Of a stretch of DNA of 64,000 nucleotides, positions 20,640-29,803 are shown piece after piece. The stretch's first letter is position 1; each line of letters starts with the position of its first letter. Under the pieces are notes generated by a model. That model did not search any database, was not told the DNA's origin, and saw nothing but the letters and a program-made list of their open reading frames with translations. The stretch is from contig JAUHYW010000014.1 of assembly GCA_030426085.1 (NCBI GenBank), positions 62,001 through 126,000 on the forward strand, written 5' to 3'. The DNA comes from a bacterium. GTDB taxonomy: Bacteria; Myxococcota_A; Bradymonadia; UBA7976; UBA1532. Made by a program: the position numbers and the translations under genes.

Positions 20640-21700
20640 GTCTCGGGGTCCGTCGCGGCCGGCGCGGCTTCGATTGGATGACCCCGGGGGTCCACCGGAC
20701 CGGGGCGGCGTCGGGTCGGGGGGCCCGAGGGGTCGAGCGGACCGGGGCGGCTCTGGCTCGGCGGGCGACGAGGCGCCACCGCGCAGGCCCGGTCCGGTCC
20801 GCATGGGCGCCAGGGGTCCGTCGCGGCGGGCGCGGCTTCGATTGGATGACCCCGGGGGGCCCACCGGACCGGCGCGCTCGGGCTCGGCGGGCCTGGGGGT
20901 TCGATCGGACCGGCCCGGCTTTGGCTCGGCGGGCGACGAGGCGCCATCGCGCAGGCCCGGTCCGGTCTGCGCGGGCCGCGGGGGCTGCCGTGACCGGGGC
21001 GGCTCGGGCTCGACGAGCCCCGAGGACGCCATCGCGCTGGCCCGGTCCGGTCTGCGTGGGCCCGAGGGCTCGCCACGGCTGGGGCGGCTCGGGCTCAGTG
21101 GGCTCCGCGGGCTCAGCCGGCTGGAGCGGCGTCGGTCTGGCGGACGCCGAGGGCCCGCCCCCGCTGGAGCAGCCCCGGCCGGGCGGGCCTCGGGGGTGCG
21201 CGACGACCGGAGTGGCTTGGCTCGATGGGCCCCCGGGGGTCACCGCGGGCGGAGCGGCTGCGGACCGATGACCCCCGAGGGTCCACCGTGGCTGGGGTGG
21301 TGCTGCCCGACGGGTCCCGAGCTGCTCACGTCGACCGGCGCGGCCTCGACTCGATGGGCGCCGAGGGCCCGCTCGGCCGGCGCGGCTTCGGCTCGGCGGG
21401 CCCCGGCGGTCCACCGTGACCGGCGCGGGCTCGGCCTGACGGACGGCGAGGGCCCGCTCGACCGGCGCGGCTTCGGCCTGGCGGGCCACTGCGGTCCGTC
21501 GTGACCGGCGCAGCCTCGGCCTGACGGACGCCGAGGGCCCATCCGACCGGGGCGGGCTCGACCTGACGGACGCCGAGGGCCCATCCGGCCGGCGCGGGCT
21601 CGACCTGACGGACGCCGAGGGTCCATCCGGCCGGCGCAGGCTCGGCCTGACGGCTGCCGAGGGCTCACCCGGCCAGGGCGACCCCGGCGCAGCGGGCCGA
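20640..21700. repeat. Array of about 25 degenerate 42-bp tandem repeats upstream of the BREX promoter
   Basis: From about 20650 to 21700 a unit of 42 (occasionally 43) bases recurs roughly 25 times. A typical plus-strand unit starts GACCGGCGCGGGCTCG and ends near GGGCCCATCC. The clearest copies are at 21500-21660, where four consecutive units differ at only a few bases; copies toward 20650 are more divergent. Because 42 is a multiple of three, long open frames appear in several frames with 14-residue repeats, but none has a convincing start and all lie between kptA and brxE. This is interpreted as a non-coding minisatellite. It has no spacers, so it is not a CRISPR array. Confidence 0.8.
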
Positions 21701-21720
21701 CGGCGGCCGCCGGGCCGGGG

Positions 21721-22341
21721 TCACGTCGGCGGGCGCTGCCCGCTGTGGCCGAACAACCCCCGCCACTCTTCGGCCCGGGCCTTCGCCCGGCGGGTCATCG
21801 GGCGCAGCTCGGTGATGCAATCCGGCGGGACCCGCCGGGCGAGGACGACCCCGTTGGGCGCGGCCCACAGGGGCTCGCCGGCCGCCGCCATCCGGGCCGG
21901 GTCGACCGCCAGCATCACATGCACCGCCGCCCGCTTGCCCACCACGCTCGAGAGCGCCGGGGCGAGGTGCACGTGGGTCCGGCGGCCGGGCACGATGCCG
22001 CCCCGGGCGATGGGCGCCACCGCGTCGACCGACGTGCCGTGCCACACCGTGCCGCCGCCCCAGGCGACCCACGACGCCTCGAGGGCCGACCGGGTGACCG
22101 GCATGCCATCCAGGGAGTGACCCTGGCAGCAGCGGATGCGATCGCCGTCGACTTGCAGCCGGCGCTTGGTGTTGCGCCGCACCACCTCGTCGAGCTGCCC
22201 CCGGGCCAGCCGCAGCCGGGTCAGCACTTCGGTGATCGGGACCCAGCCGGCGGGGTCCATCGGCAGGCCCTCTTCGCCCGCGCCGTGGCGCAGCAGCCAG
22301 GACAGCTTCTTGCTCTTTCGGGTCAGCGTCTCGGGGTTCAT
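21721..22341 (-). CDS. kptA: KptA/Tpt1-family RNA 2'-phosphotransferase
   Basis: A 206-residue protein with the catalytic signatures of the Tpt1/KptA family: LSWLLRH (Arg18, His19), QGHSLDG, WHGT, and RRTHVHLA. KptA transfers an internal 2'-phosphate from RNA to NAD+, giving ADP-ribose 1''-2''-cyclic phosphate. In yeast this finishes tRNA splicing; in bacteria, which lack that pathway, its substrate is mostly unknown. Length and motifs suggest an intact enzyme. It lies just beyond the repeat array and is divergent from the LysR gene. It starts at the ATG at 22341 behind a purine-rich GGAGG-like site. A link to BREX is possible but unproven. Confidence 0.92.
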   Translation of the reverse strand: MNPETLTRKSKKLSWLLRHGAGEEGLPMDPAGWVPITEVLTRLRLARGQLDEVVRRNTKRRLQVDGDRIRCCQGHSLDGMPVTRSALEASWVAWGGGTVWHGTSVDAVAPIARGGIVPGRRTHVHLAPALSSVVGKRAAVHVMLAVDPARMAAAGEPLWAAPNGVVLARRVPPDCITELRPMTRRAKARAEEWRGLFGHSGQRPPT

Positions 22342-22459
22342 CTCGGCCTCCCATCGGGGTGTGTGGCGTGAAGTGAGGCCATGGTGCCGACCGGGGGCGT
22401 CGACCGGAAGCCGTCATTCGCGATACGCCATCACGAGACGTGAGCCCTCGGAGTCCGCG

Positions 22460-23350
22460 ATGCCCCCGACCCCCGATCTGGAGTGGCTGCACACCTTCGC
22501 GGTGTTCGCCGAGCACCTCAACTTCACCCGGGCGGCCGAGGCGCTGCACCTCAGCCAGCCGGCGGTGCACGGGCAGGTGCGCAAGCTCGGCGAGCAGCTC
22601 GGGGTGACGCTGTATCGCAAGGTGGGCCGGCGCCTCGAGCTGACCGAGGCCGGGCAGGCGACCCGGGCGTTCGCCGCCGAGACGCTCGCCCGCGCCGAGC
22701 GCTTCGTGCACGGGCTGCGGGGGCTGGCCCACGGGCCGGTGGTGCTCGCCGCGGGGGAGGGGTCGCTGCTGTATCTGCTCGGGCCGCCCGTCCGGCGCTT
22801 CGTCGAGGCGCCCGGGGCCCGGCTGCGGCTGCGGGTGGGGGACGCCGGGGCCACGGTCGACGCGGTGCGCACCCACCGGGCGCACGTCGGGGTGGCGCCG
22901 ATCGCCGAGCCGCCGGGCGACCTCGAGACCCGGATCCTGACGACGGTGGGGCTGCACGTCGTGATGCCGGCGGATGATCCGCTCGCCGATCGCGCCCGCC
23001 TGACGCCGGCCGATCTGGCCCACGGGGCGCTGATCGTGCCCCCGCCGGGGCGGCCCCATCGGGCGCGGGTCGCGGCGGCGCTCGACGCGGCGGGGGTGCC
23101 GTGGCACGCGGCGGTCGAGGTGAGCGGCTGGCCGCTGATGCTGCGCTGCGTGACCCTGGGCCTGGGGCGGGCCATCGTCAACGACTGCTGCCCGCCGCCG
23201 CCGGGCGCCGTGGCCCGCCCGCTCGACGGTCAGCCCCGCCGGCCGTGGTACGCCGTGCGCCGCCGCGATCCGCCGACGCCGCCCGAGCGGCGGCTGTGGG
23301 ACGCCCTGAGCGGCGCCTTCCCGCCCGTCCCCGACGCCGGCGGAGTCTGA
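22460..23350 (+). CDS. LysR-family transcriptional regulator
   Basis: A 296-residue LysR-type regulator. An N-terminal winged helix-turn-helix (about residues 7-65, with FTRAAEALHLSQPAVHGQVRKL) binds DNA, and the C-terminal periplasmic-binding-like domain senses a small effector. The ATG at 22460 was chosen because it begins the canonical LysR N-terminus; the frame stays open upstream into the kptA promoter region without a LysR-like sequence. It is divergent from kptA across 118 bases, a common layout in which the regulator controls its neighbour and itself. The effector is unknown. Confidence 0.92.
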   Translation: MPPTPDLEWLHTFAVFAEHLNFTRAAEALHLSQPAVHGQVRKLGEQLGVTLYRKVGRRLELTEAGQATRAFAAETLARAERFVHGLRGLAHGPVVLAAGEGSLLYLLGPPVRRFVEAPGARLRLRVGDAGATVDAVRTHRAHVGVAPIAEPPGDLETRILTTVGLHVVMPADDPLADRARLTPADLAHGALIVPPPGRPHRARVAAALDAAGVPWHAAVEVSGWPLMLRCVTLGLGRAIVNDCCPPPPGAVARPLDGQPRRPWYAVRRRDPPTPPERRLWDALSGAFPPVPDAGGV

Positions 23351-23387
23351 TACACTGGCCCCACGTCACCCATCGGAGGCCGGCCCG

Positions 23388-24371
23388 ATGCGCCATCGAC
23401 CCGCGCGGATCTTCGCGCTCGCCGCGCTCGCGGCCCTGCTCGGCGGCTGCGGTGCCTCGGCGGGCTCGCTGGCCGAGGCCATCATCGAGCGCCCCGATGA
23501 GTTCCCCCCCGGCACCGACGTGGTCGTGCCCCCCTCACAGCGCAGCCCCCTGGGCCACCGCAAGGCCGCCGCGGCCGGCGAGCGGCGGATGTCGATGGAG
23601 GTCGCGCCCTGCTTCGTCGTCGAGCCCCGGGAGAGCGCCGGCCTGAGCGAGCTGACGGTGGCCTACGACTCGAGCGGCGCCCTCGAGGCCGAGCTGGGGG
23701 CGATGCTGGTCAACGCGGGGGTCAAGGCCGGCGCCGAGGATCGGGCGGTGCTGATCCTGCGCGATCTGGTCATCGAAGAGGGCATCGGGGTGCCCGATCC
23801 CAACACCTGCGACTTCACCGAAGACACCACCGTGACCGTCGCCACCCGGGCCATCCGGGCGGGCACCGCCGAGCTGCGCTTCGCCGGCGGGGCCGGCGCG
23901 GGGCTGGGCGCGGGGGCGGCCGTCGGCGAGGTCGAGGGGTCGGTCGGCTGGCGGGTCGCGGACGGTCAGCGGGGGCTGATCACCGGGGCTGACATCGTGC
24001 TCGCGGCCACGATGCAGCCGGTGCGGGTGCGGGTCGCCGCCCGCAGCGCCGATCTGGGGCATCGCATCGACGGGGTCACCGAGGCGCTGCCCGGCGATCT
24101 GGACGGGGTCGTCGTCGTCGAGCGCTTCGACGTGGGCGCCGGGGCCGACGGGCGGGGGCTCTTGACGGTGCGCATCGAGCCCACCGCGGCCCGGCCGACG
24201 GCGGTGGACGCCCGCTGTGATCCCACCGGCTCGATCGTGCTGGGGCACGCCCGCCGCTGCCTCGCCCGGCTGGGCACGGCGGCGCTGGCGGTGTGGTGGG
24301 AGACGACCGGCCCGCCGGACAACCCCCGGGTGTCGCTGCGGCTGCGCAGCTATCGCATGGGGGTCCGCTGA
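23388..24371 (+). CDS. Predicted lipoprotein of unknown function
   Basis: A 327-residue protein with a signal peptide and lipobox LLGGC (Cys21). The rest is a secreted domain with a run of beta-like segments such as TVTVATRAIRAGTAELRFAG, a Gly-rich loop GAGAGLGAG, and a C-terminal SLRLRSYRMGV. No family was recognised. It follows lysR after 37 bases, and its stop at 24371 sits just before the next lipoprotein, so the two may form one operon. Localisation is supported by the signal; the function is unknown. Confidence 0.75.
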   Translation: MRHRPARIFALAALAALLGGCGASAGSLAEAIIERPDEFPPGTDVVVPPSQRSPLGHRKAAAAGERRMSMEVAPCFVVEPRESAGLSELTVAYDSSGALEAELGAMLVNAGVKAGAEDRAVLILRDLVIEEGIGVPDPNTCDFTEDTTVTVATRAIRAGTAELRFAGGAGAGLGAGAAVGEVEGSVGWRVADGQRGLITGADIVLAATMQPVRVRVAARSADLGHRIDGVTEALPGDLDGVVVVERFDVGAGADGRGLLTVRIEPTAARPTAVDARCDPTGSIVLGHARRCLARLGTAALAVWWETTGPPDNPRVSLRLRSYRMGVR

Positions 24372-24419
24372 GTGCCGGCGGCGGGGCAGGGGAGGCGCGT
24401 CGGCGGCCGGGGGCGGCGG

Positions 24420-25394
24420 GTGATCCGCGCCGCCTGCGTCGCCCTGGGGATGCTGACGCTCGCCGGCTGCCCCGGGGATCCCGATCCGAACGAGGCGCCC
24501 CAGCGGGCGGCCGAGCGGGTGACGCGGGTCGACGCCCGCCGCCCGCTCATCGAGCCGACCCGCCCGGACGCCGCGCCCCGCCCGCCGGACGCCGCACCCG
24601 ATCCCACCCCCGACGCCGGGCTCGCGGTCGTCCCCGACGCGGCGCCGACCGCCGTCGATCCGCCCGACGCCGCGCCGCCCGAGGCCGCCCCCGAGGACGC
24701 GCCCGCCGGCGACCAGCCCCGGGGCGCCATGCCTGTCGTCGAGGAGCTCACCGGGGTACCGCCGGTGCGCGCCCCGGATCCGGTCCGCACCATCGTGCGC
24801 CTCGACCGTCTGCCGTCCACCGGGGCGGGTCACAGCGGGCTGGGGCCGTCGGGCACGCCGGGCACCACGCCGACCCGCCGGCCGGATCTGCCCACCGCCG
24901 AGGGTCCGGTGCCCGACGCCCTCGGCACCTCGGGCTCGCGGGTGCTGTTCTCGTTCCGGGCCGATCCGGCGCGGGGGCTGGCGGCGCACGATTACGCCTG
25001 CCGGCCCGAGGTCATCCTCGAGGCCCTGCGCGACACCATCAACCGCTCCCGGGGGGACGACGAGCCGTGCGCCGCCGATCTCCAGAGCCACGGCGGCAGC
25101 CGGATGCTGCGGGTGACCTGCGAGCAGCCCGACGGCGCCGACCGGCTGGTCTACTTCGGCACGGTCTGGGTCCAGGGCGCGCCCAGCTCGCTGCTCGACT
25201 ACGAGGTGCACGCCTTCGGCCGGGCGCTGCGCCGCCGCGGGCGCCGCCTCGAGGCGGTCGGCGCCCGGTTGCACCGCTGGCCGAGCCGTCAGGGGCGGGC
25301 CATCCGGGCGCTGTTCGACACCTGCGGCCAGCGCCCGACGAGCGAGGCCGGATCCAGCTCGCCGAGCAGCAGCGACGGCGCGCCCGGCCGGTAG
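24420..25394 (+). CDS. Predicted lipoprotein with long Pro/Asp/Ala linker
   Basis: A 324-residue protein. The start is probably the GTG at 24420, which gives a normal signal VIRAACVALGMLTLAGC with a lipobox Cys; a GTG at 24372 would add 16 arginine-rich residues. After the lipobox comes a disordered linker rich in Asp-Ala-Pro repeats (about residues 30-130), then a folded domain from around residue 170 with conserved-looking cysteines and the motif HDYACRPEVILEALRDTI. The family is not recognised. The gene follows the previous lipoprotein closely. Confidence 0.65.
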   Translation: MIRAACVALGMLTLAGCPGDPDPNEAPQRAAERVTRVDARRPLIEPTRPDAAPRPPDAAPDPTPDAGLAVVPDAAPTAVDPPDAAPPEAAPEDAPAGDQPRGAMPVVEELTGVPPVRAPDPVRTIVRLDRLPSTGAGHSGLGPSGTPGTTPTRRPDLPTAEGPVPDALGTSGSRVLFSFRADPARGLAAHDYACRPEVILEALRDTINRSRGDDEPCAADLQSHGGSRMLRVTCEQPDGADRLVYFGTVWVQGAPSSLLDYEVHAFGRALRRRGRRLEAVGARLHRWPSRQGRAIRALFDTCGQRPTSEAGSSSPSSSDGAPGR

Positions 25395-25430
25395 ATCCGG
25401 CGCCTCTCCGGCGCTGATCGGCCGGGGGGC

Positions 25431-25459
25431 TTGAATCGGTATTGATGTAAACATATTAT
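25431..25459 (+). promoter_or_regulatory. Sigma-70-like promoter of the large cysteine-rich lipoprotein gene
   Basis: TTGAAT (25431-25436) and TATTAT (25454-25459) with a 17-base spacer, in an unusually A/T-rich patch within a GC-rich gap. Transcription would begin near 25466, giving a leader of about 215 bases before the ATG at 25683. The rest of the gap (25395-25682) holds no recognised gene. Confidence 0.6.
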
Positions 25460-25682
25460 CTCGCTGTAACTTCACCGCGGTCGAGGGACACCCGCGGTGG
25501 AGCGTCGACGGCTGTGAGGGAGGCTGTCGGCCGTGGGGGGCCCGGGGGGGCGGGCGGCGGCGGCACCGGGGAGATGCCGCCGCCGCGGGGCCACGGGCGC
25601 GCGGGCTTCTTGTTGCATCGTCGGCCGGACATGGGTTCGATCAGAGGTGCGCCGCGCGCGGCGCCATTCAGGGGAGAGCCAG

Positions 25683-28600
25683 ATGCGAACGATGTGGGGC
25701 CGGGCGATGGGTGCTCGTTGGTTGTCGACGCTCGGCGCGCTCGCGCTGCTGGTGGGCTGTGTGCCCGACGACGGGGGCGGCGAGCCGGAGGATGATCCCG
25801 ACGTCGGCGTCGATCAGATGGTCGCCCTCCTCGACGCTGAAGTCGACGGGGCCGATCTCGAGCCGGACGTCGCGCTGCCCGATCCCGATCGGGGGGCCCC
25901 GGACGTCGGGGCCGACGGCGGCGACATGGCCCCCGACGAGGGCCTGCCGCCCGACGAGGGCCCGCCGCCCGACGAGGGCATGCCCCTGACCATCGAGACC
26001 TGCGAGGACGCCTGCGGGCGCTACGCCGAGTGCGATCGGCTCGATGATCGCTTCGGCGACTACGACGCCTGCCTGCGCGATTGCAGCCGCATCAGCCGCG
26101 GCGGGCGCCCCGACGAGTGGTTCGACTGCGTCGAGCTCGAGACCTGCAACCTGCTGCGGCTGTGCCCGGTGCCGGCCATTGAGCCGCTGAGCTGCGACGA
26201 GGTCTGCGGGCTGGTCGGCGAGTGCGGGGTCGACCTCGCGATCCCCGACTGCGCGGGCACCTGCGAAGAGAACGCCGAGACCTTCCGCGCCTGCGGCGAC
26301 CTGCTCTTCGGCGGGGTCTGCGACGGGCCCGGCTTCAACCAGTGCGTCGTCGATCAGGTCTTCCCCGAGTGCCGGGCCCTGTGCGACGCGGGGGTGGCCT
26401 GCAACCTCGTGCGCGACGAGGCGTGCATCGCCGACTGCCTCGACGATCGCCTGTCGGGCGACCCCCTCGGCGCCTTGCGCGGCCGCCAGCTCGAGAGCTG
26501 CGTGCGCTTCGCCGCCGACGATTGCCTGGCGGCCGACGCGTGCTTCTTCCCGCCCGATCCGGGCGAGCCGGCGCAGGCCGATCCCGATCGCTTCTGCCAG
26601 CTCTACGAGGATTGCGGGCTCGGCATCTTCTTCACCTGCGACGAGATGATCCGGGAGCTGGGCGACGACCTCGCCTGCGGGCAGGGGCTGCTCCAGCAGG
26701 GCTGCCCGTTCGACGACTTCGAGCTGCTCGACGCCTGCCTCTTCGGCCTGGGGCCCGACCCCCGGGCCGCGCCGTGTGGTGATCTGTGCGAGGCCCGCGA
26801 GGTCTGCGGCCTGCTGCCCGGGGACGAGAATCAGCTCGCGTGCACCCAGGGCTGCCTCGGCGGGGGCGGCGCCGATCCCGACGATCAGGCGCGGGCCGAC
26901 GCGCTGCTGCCGTGCGCCGGGGTCGACCGCTGCGATGATCTGGTGGCCTGCATCGACGCCAGCGGCCCCGCCGCCGAGTGCGGCGCGTTCTGCCAGGCGC
27001 TCGACGGCTGCGGCGTCGTCGAGCCGAACTGCCTGCCCGACTGCGACCGGGACTGGCCCCGCGATCGGCACGCCGCCCGGCGGGCCTGCGTGGCCGAGGC
27101 GGGGGACGACTGCGCGGCGATGGCCGCCTGCGCCCAGCCGCCGCCGCCCCCGTGCGCGGCGTATTGCGACCGGATCGGCCCCGACGACTGCGGGCTGGAC
27201 TTCGGCGAGGGCTGCGTGGGGCAGTGCGACGACGCGCACTTCGCCGATCCGCCGGGCACGCTCCAGGACATCGCCTGCGCCCTGACCGCGCCGCTGTGCT
27301 TCGGCGGCGAGCGGGTCGACGGCCGCCCGCCCTACGACGTGGAGTTCTGCGCCTACGGCGACGCGCCCTACGGGGTCGATTGCCTGGGCTTCTGCCGGGC
27401 GACGACCGAGTGCGCCGGTGATCCCGACGGCCTCGCCGAGTGCCTGGTGGCCTGCGGCGCGGGGCTGGTCGACGACGACGGGCTGCGCTTCCTCGCCGCC
27501 CGGGCGTGCCTCGCCGCGCTGCCGGCCGACGCCGCCTGCGAGGCGGTCGAGGGGTGCGTGCCCCAGAGCGCCGACGCCGACTGCGACGCCTTGTGCGGGC
27601 GGGCCGAGGGCTGCGGCATCCCGCTCGCCGAGTGCCCCGCGCGCTGCGCCGAAGACCCGCTGGCCCGGCTGCGCGCGCTGCGGGGCGAGCTGTGCATCGC
27701 GCCCGAGGCCGCGTGTGAAGAGGTCGACGCCTGCATCCTGCCGCCGGCCTACGATCCCGCGGTCGAGGTCGAGCAGGGGCTCATCGGAGAGGCCGCCTTC
27801 TGCGCGGTCTTCGATGGGTGCCCCGAGGCCGAGTTCAACCTCGGCGACTGCGGCTTCCTCTATCAGGATCTGCTCGACTTCGTCGGCCCCGAGGGGGTGG
27901 CCTGCGCCCGCGACGGGCTGGTGATCTGCAGCCCCTTCCTCGACGAGGTCTTCGAGTGCTTCGACGGCGGCGGGGCCGAGCCGAGCCCCATCGTCGAGCC
28001 GTGCGCGGTGCTGTGTGAGGCCCAGCGCTTCTGCGACCCGGACGCGCCGGCGCAGCGGGACTGCGAGCTCGAGTGTCAGGGGCAGGTGGTGCCCGGCGAT
28101 CAGGATGGCTTGCAGCGGGTCGTGCCCCAGCTCCAGTGCGGCTCGGCGTGGTCCTGCCCCGACCTCGACGCCTGCCTCGACGCCTCGACCCCCGAGGCCA
28201 TCTGCGCCGCGGACTGCGCCGCCCGCGCCGCCTGCGGGGCGGTGCCCGACGCCCTCGACTGCGAGGTGCGGTGCCTCGAAGACTTCTCCCGGATCCGCGA
28301 GATCCAGCGGCGGGCGTGCTTCGCCGGCGTCGATCCCGCCGACTGCGCGGCCGTCGCCGAGTGCGAGCCGCCGCCGCCGCTGCCCTGTGATCTGGCGTGC
28401 GCGGCGCTCGACGCCTGCCAGCTCGGGGTCGAGCGCTGTGAGCCCCTGTGCGACGACGCCGGCGCGCTCGATCCGGCGGGCGAGGCCCAGCGCATCGCCT
28501 GCCTCGTGGCGGCCGGGGACGACTGCGAAGCGGTCGCGGCGTGCGAGGCCGATCCGGGCGACGGGGGCGGGGCGTGCTTCGCGTGGTGCCGGGCGACGAC

Positions 28601-29726
28601 CGAGTGCGCCGCCGAGCCGGTCGAGGATCTGCCGACCTGCCTGACCCGCTGCCTCGTGGGCTTCGAGGACGGCGACGCCCTGCGCTTCGCCGCCGCCGAG
28701 CCGTGCCTGGACGACGCCGGGGCCGGCGCGGCGTGCCCCGATCTGCTCGCCTGCGTGCCGGCCGAGGCGGCGGTGGACTGCGAGGCGTACTGCGGCGCGC
28801 TCGACGACTGCCGGGTGCCCGCCGAAGGCTGCCGGGCGGACTGCGCCGCCGAGCCGGATCTCGCGGCGGCGGTCTGCGTGGCCGACACCCTGCGCACCGG
28901 GGGGCGCTGCACCGGGGTCGCCGCCTGCGTGGGCTACGCGCCGCCGCCGGCCGACGCGGTCTGCCGGGGCCTGTGCGAGCGGCGGATCGAGTGCGACCCC
29001 GCGGTCGACCCGTTCCTGTGCCGCCTCGACTGCACCCCGACCCCGCCCGCGGGGCCGTTCCAGCTCGCGTGTATGGACTTCGCCGGCTGCGACGCCGAGC
29101 TGGGCGCCTGCCTCGCGCTCGACGACACGCCCGATCCCATCTGCGTCGAGCTGTGCGCCACGGCGGTCGACACCTGCGGGCTGTACCCGGACGCGGCGGC
29201 CTGCGTCGCCGAGTGCACCGGCCGCGAGGCGGCGCCCCAGACCGACGACGGCTACCTCGGGCGGGCCGAGGCCTGCTTCGAAGACGCGGTCGACGCCGGC
29301 GGGCAGTGCGACGCCGGGGCGGCGGAATCCTGCTTGCAGCCGGCCTTCTGCGAGCGGCGGGACGACCTCATCTACTTCGCCGGGCCCCAGGGCCAGATCG
29401 ACACCGACACCCGGGGGCTGCCCGACGCCTACGCCTCGCCGTGCGCCGGCGGGGGCGCGGCCGAGGCCATCATCGTGATCAACGTCGAGGCCCGCTCGAA
29501 CCTGCGGGCCTTCATCGCCGACGCCGACTACGACACCGCGCTGAACCTCTTCAGCCCGTGCGACGGGCCGAACATCGCGTGCAACGACGACGACTTCAAC
29601 CTGCCCGACAACCTGTGGTCGAGCATCGCGGTGGTCGTCGAGCCGGGCACCTACTACCTGATGGTGGAGGGCTACAGCGACAACACCGGCACCGCGACGG
29701 TCGACATCACGGTCGAGGCGCTCTGA
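25683..29726 (+). CDS. Giant cysteine-rich modular lipoprotein (paralogue 1)
   Basis: A 1347-residue predicted lipoprotein with lipobox LLVGC (Cys26), started at the ATG at 25683 behind a GGGGAGA ribosome site. After an acidic Asp/Pro-rich linker it holds about 17 cysteine-rich modules, each roughly C-x3-C-x5/6-C-x(8-12)-C-x3-C (for example CEDACGRYAEC), often separated by a second Leu/Cys-rich half. The modules suggest a disulfide-stabilised extracellular rod. A C-terminal domain of about 120 residues (from RDDLIYF to TVDITVEAL) resembles a bacterial pre-peptidase C-terminal (PPC-like) beta-sandwich. The next gene is a shorter paralogue with the same first modules and the same end. The family was not recognised; the function is unknown, possibly surface adhesion or binding. 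Confidence 0.85.
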   Translation: MRTMWGRAMGARWLSTLGALALLVGCVPDDGGGEPEDDPDVGVDQMVALLDAEVDGADLEPDVALPDPDRGAPDVGADGGDMAPDEGLPPDEGPPPDEGMPLTIETCEDACGRYAECDRLDDRFGDYDACLRDCSRISRGGRPDEWFDCVELETCNLLRLCPVPAIEPLSCDEVCGLVGECGVDLAIPDCAGTCEENAETFRACGDLLFGGVCDGPGFNQCVVDQVFPECRALCDAGVACNLVRDEACIADCLDDRLSGDPLGALRGRQLESCVRFAADDCLAADACFFPPDPGEPAQADPDRFCQLYEDCGLGIFFTCDEMIRELGDDLACGQGLLQQGCPFDDFELLDACLFGLGPDPRAAPCGDLCEAREVCGLLPGDENQLACTQGCLGGGGADPDDQARADALLPCAGVDRCDDLVACIDASGPAAECGAFCQALDGCGVVEPNCLPDCDRDWPRDRHAARRACVAEAGDDCAAMAACAQPPPPPCAAYCDRIGPDDCGLDFGEGCVGQCDDAHFADPPGTLQDIACALTAPLCFGGERVDGRPPYDVEFCAYGDAPYGVDCLGFCRATTECAGDPDGLAECLVACGAGLVDDDGLRFLAARACLAALPADAACEAVEGCVPQSADADCDALCGRAEGCGIPLAECPARCAEDPLARLRALRGELCIAPEAACEEVDACILPPAYDPAVEVEQGLIGEAAFCAVFDGCPEAEFNLGDCGFLYQDLLDFVGPEGVACARDGLVICSPFLDEVFECFDGGGAEPSPIVEPCAVLCEAQRFCDPDAPAQRDCELECQGQVVPGDQDGLQRVVPQLQCGSAWSCPDLDACLDASTPEAICAADCAARAACGAVPDALDCEVRCLEDFSRIREIQRRACFAGVDPADCAAVAECEPPPPLPCDLACAALDACQLGVERCEPLCDDAGALDPAGEAQRIACLVAAGDDCEAVAACEADPGDGGGACFAWCRATTECAAEPVEDLPTCLTRCLVGFEDGDALRFAAAEPCLDDAGAGAACPDLLACVPAEAAVDCEAYCGALDDCRVPAEGCRADCAAEPDLAAAVCVADTLRTGGRCTGVAACVGYAPPPADAVCRGLCERRIECDPAVDPFLCRLDCTPTPPAGPFQLACMDFAGCDAELGACLALDDTPDPICVELCATAVDTCGLYPDAAACVAECTGREAAPQTDDGYLGRAEACFEDAVDAGGQCDAGAAESCLQPAFCERRDDLIYFAGPQGQIDTDTRGLPDAYASPCAGGGAAEAIIVINVEARSNLRAFIADADYDTALNLFSPCDGPNIACNDDDFNLPDNLWSSIAVVVEPGTYYLMVEGYSDNTGTATVDITVEAL

Positions 29727-29745
29727 TCGGACCGGGGGTCCGATG

Positions 29746-29774
29746 TTGGGCCGCCGCGCCCGCTCGTGGATAAT
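29746..29774 (+). promoter_or_regulatory. Sigma-70-like promoter of the second cysteine-rich lipoprotein gene
   Basis: TTGGGC (29746-29751) and GATAAT (29769-29774) are 17 bases apart. A start near 29781 leaves about 23 bases to the ATG at 29804, which has a GGAGGAG ribosome site. The -35 match is weak. Confidence 0.45.
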
Positions 29775-29803
29775 GGGTCGAGCGATACGGAGGAGAGCGA
29801 CCC

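Noticed and set aside
19897-21489. N-terminal extension of brxA upstream through brxE
   Set aside because: The frame stays open but is out of frame with brxE and would translate the repeats; the GTG at 19896 overlapping the brxE stop fits the operon.
20674-21504. A 276-residue protein translated from the repeat array
   Set aside because: The frame comprises only 14-residue low-complexity units with no convincing start; other frames are equally open in the array.
20640-21700. CRISPR array
   Set aside because: Units are contiguous and degenerate, without spacers between them and without cas genes nearby.
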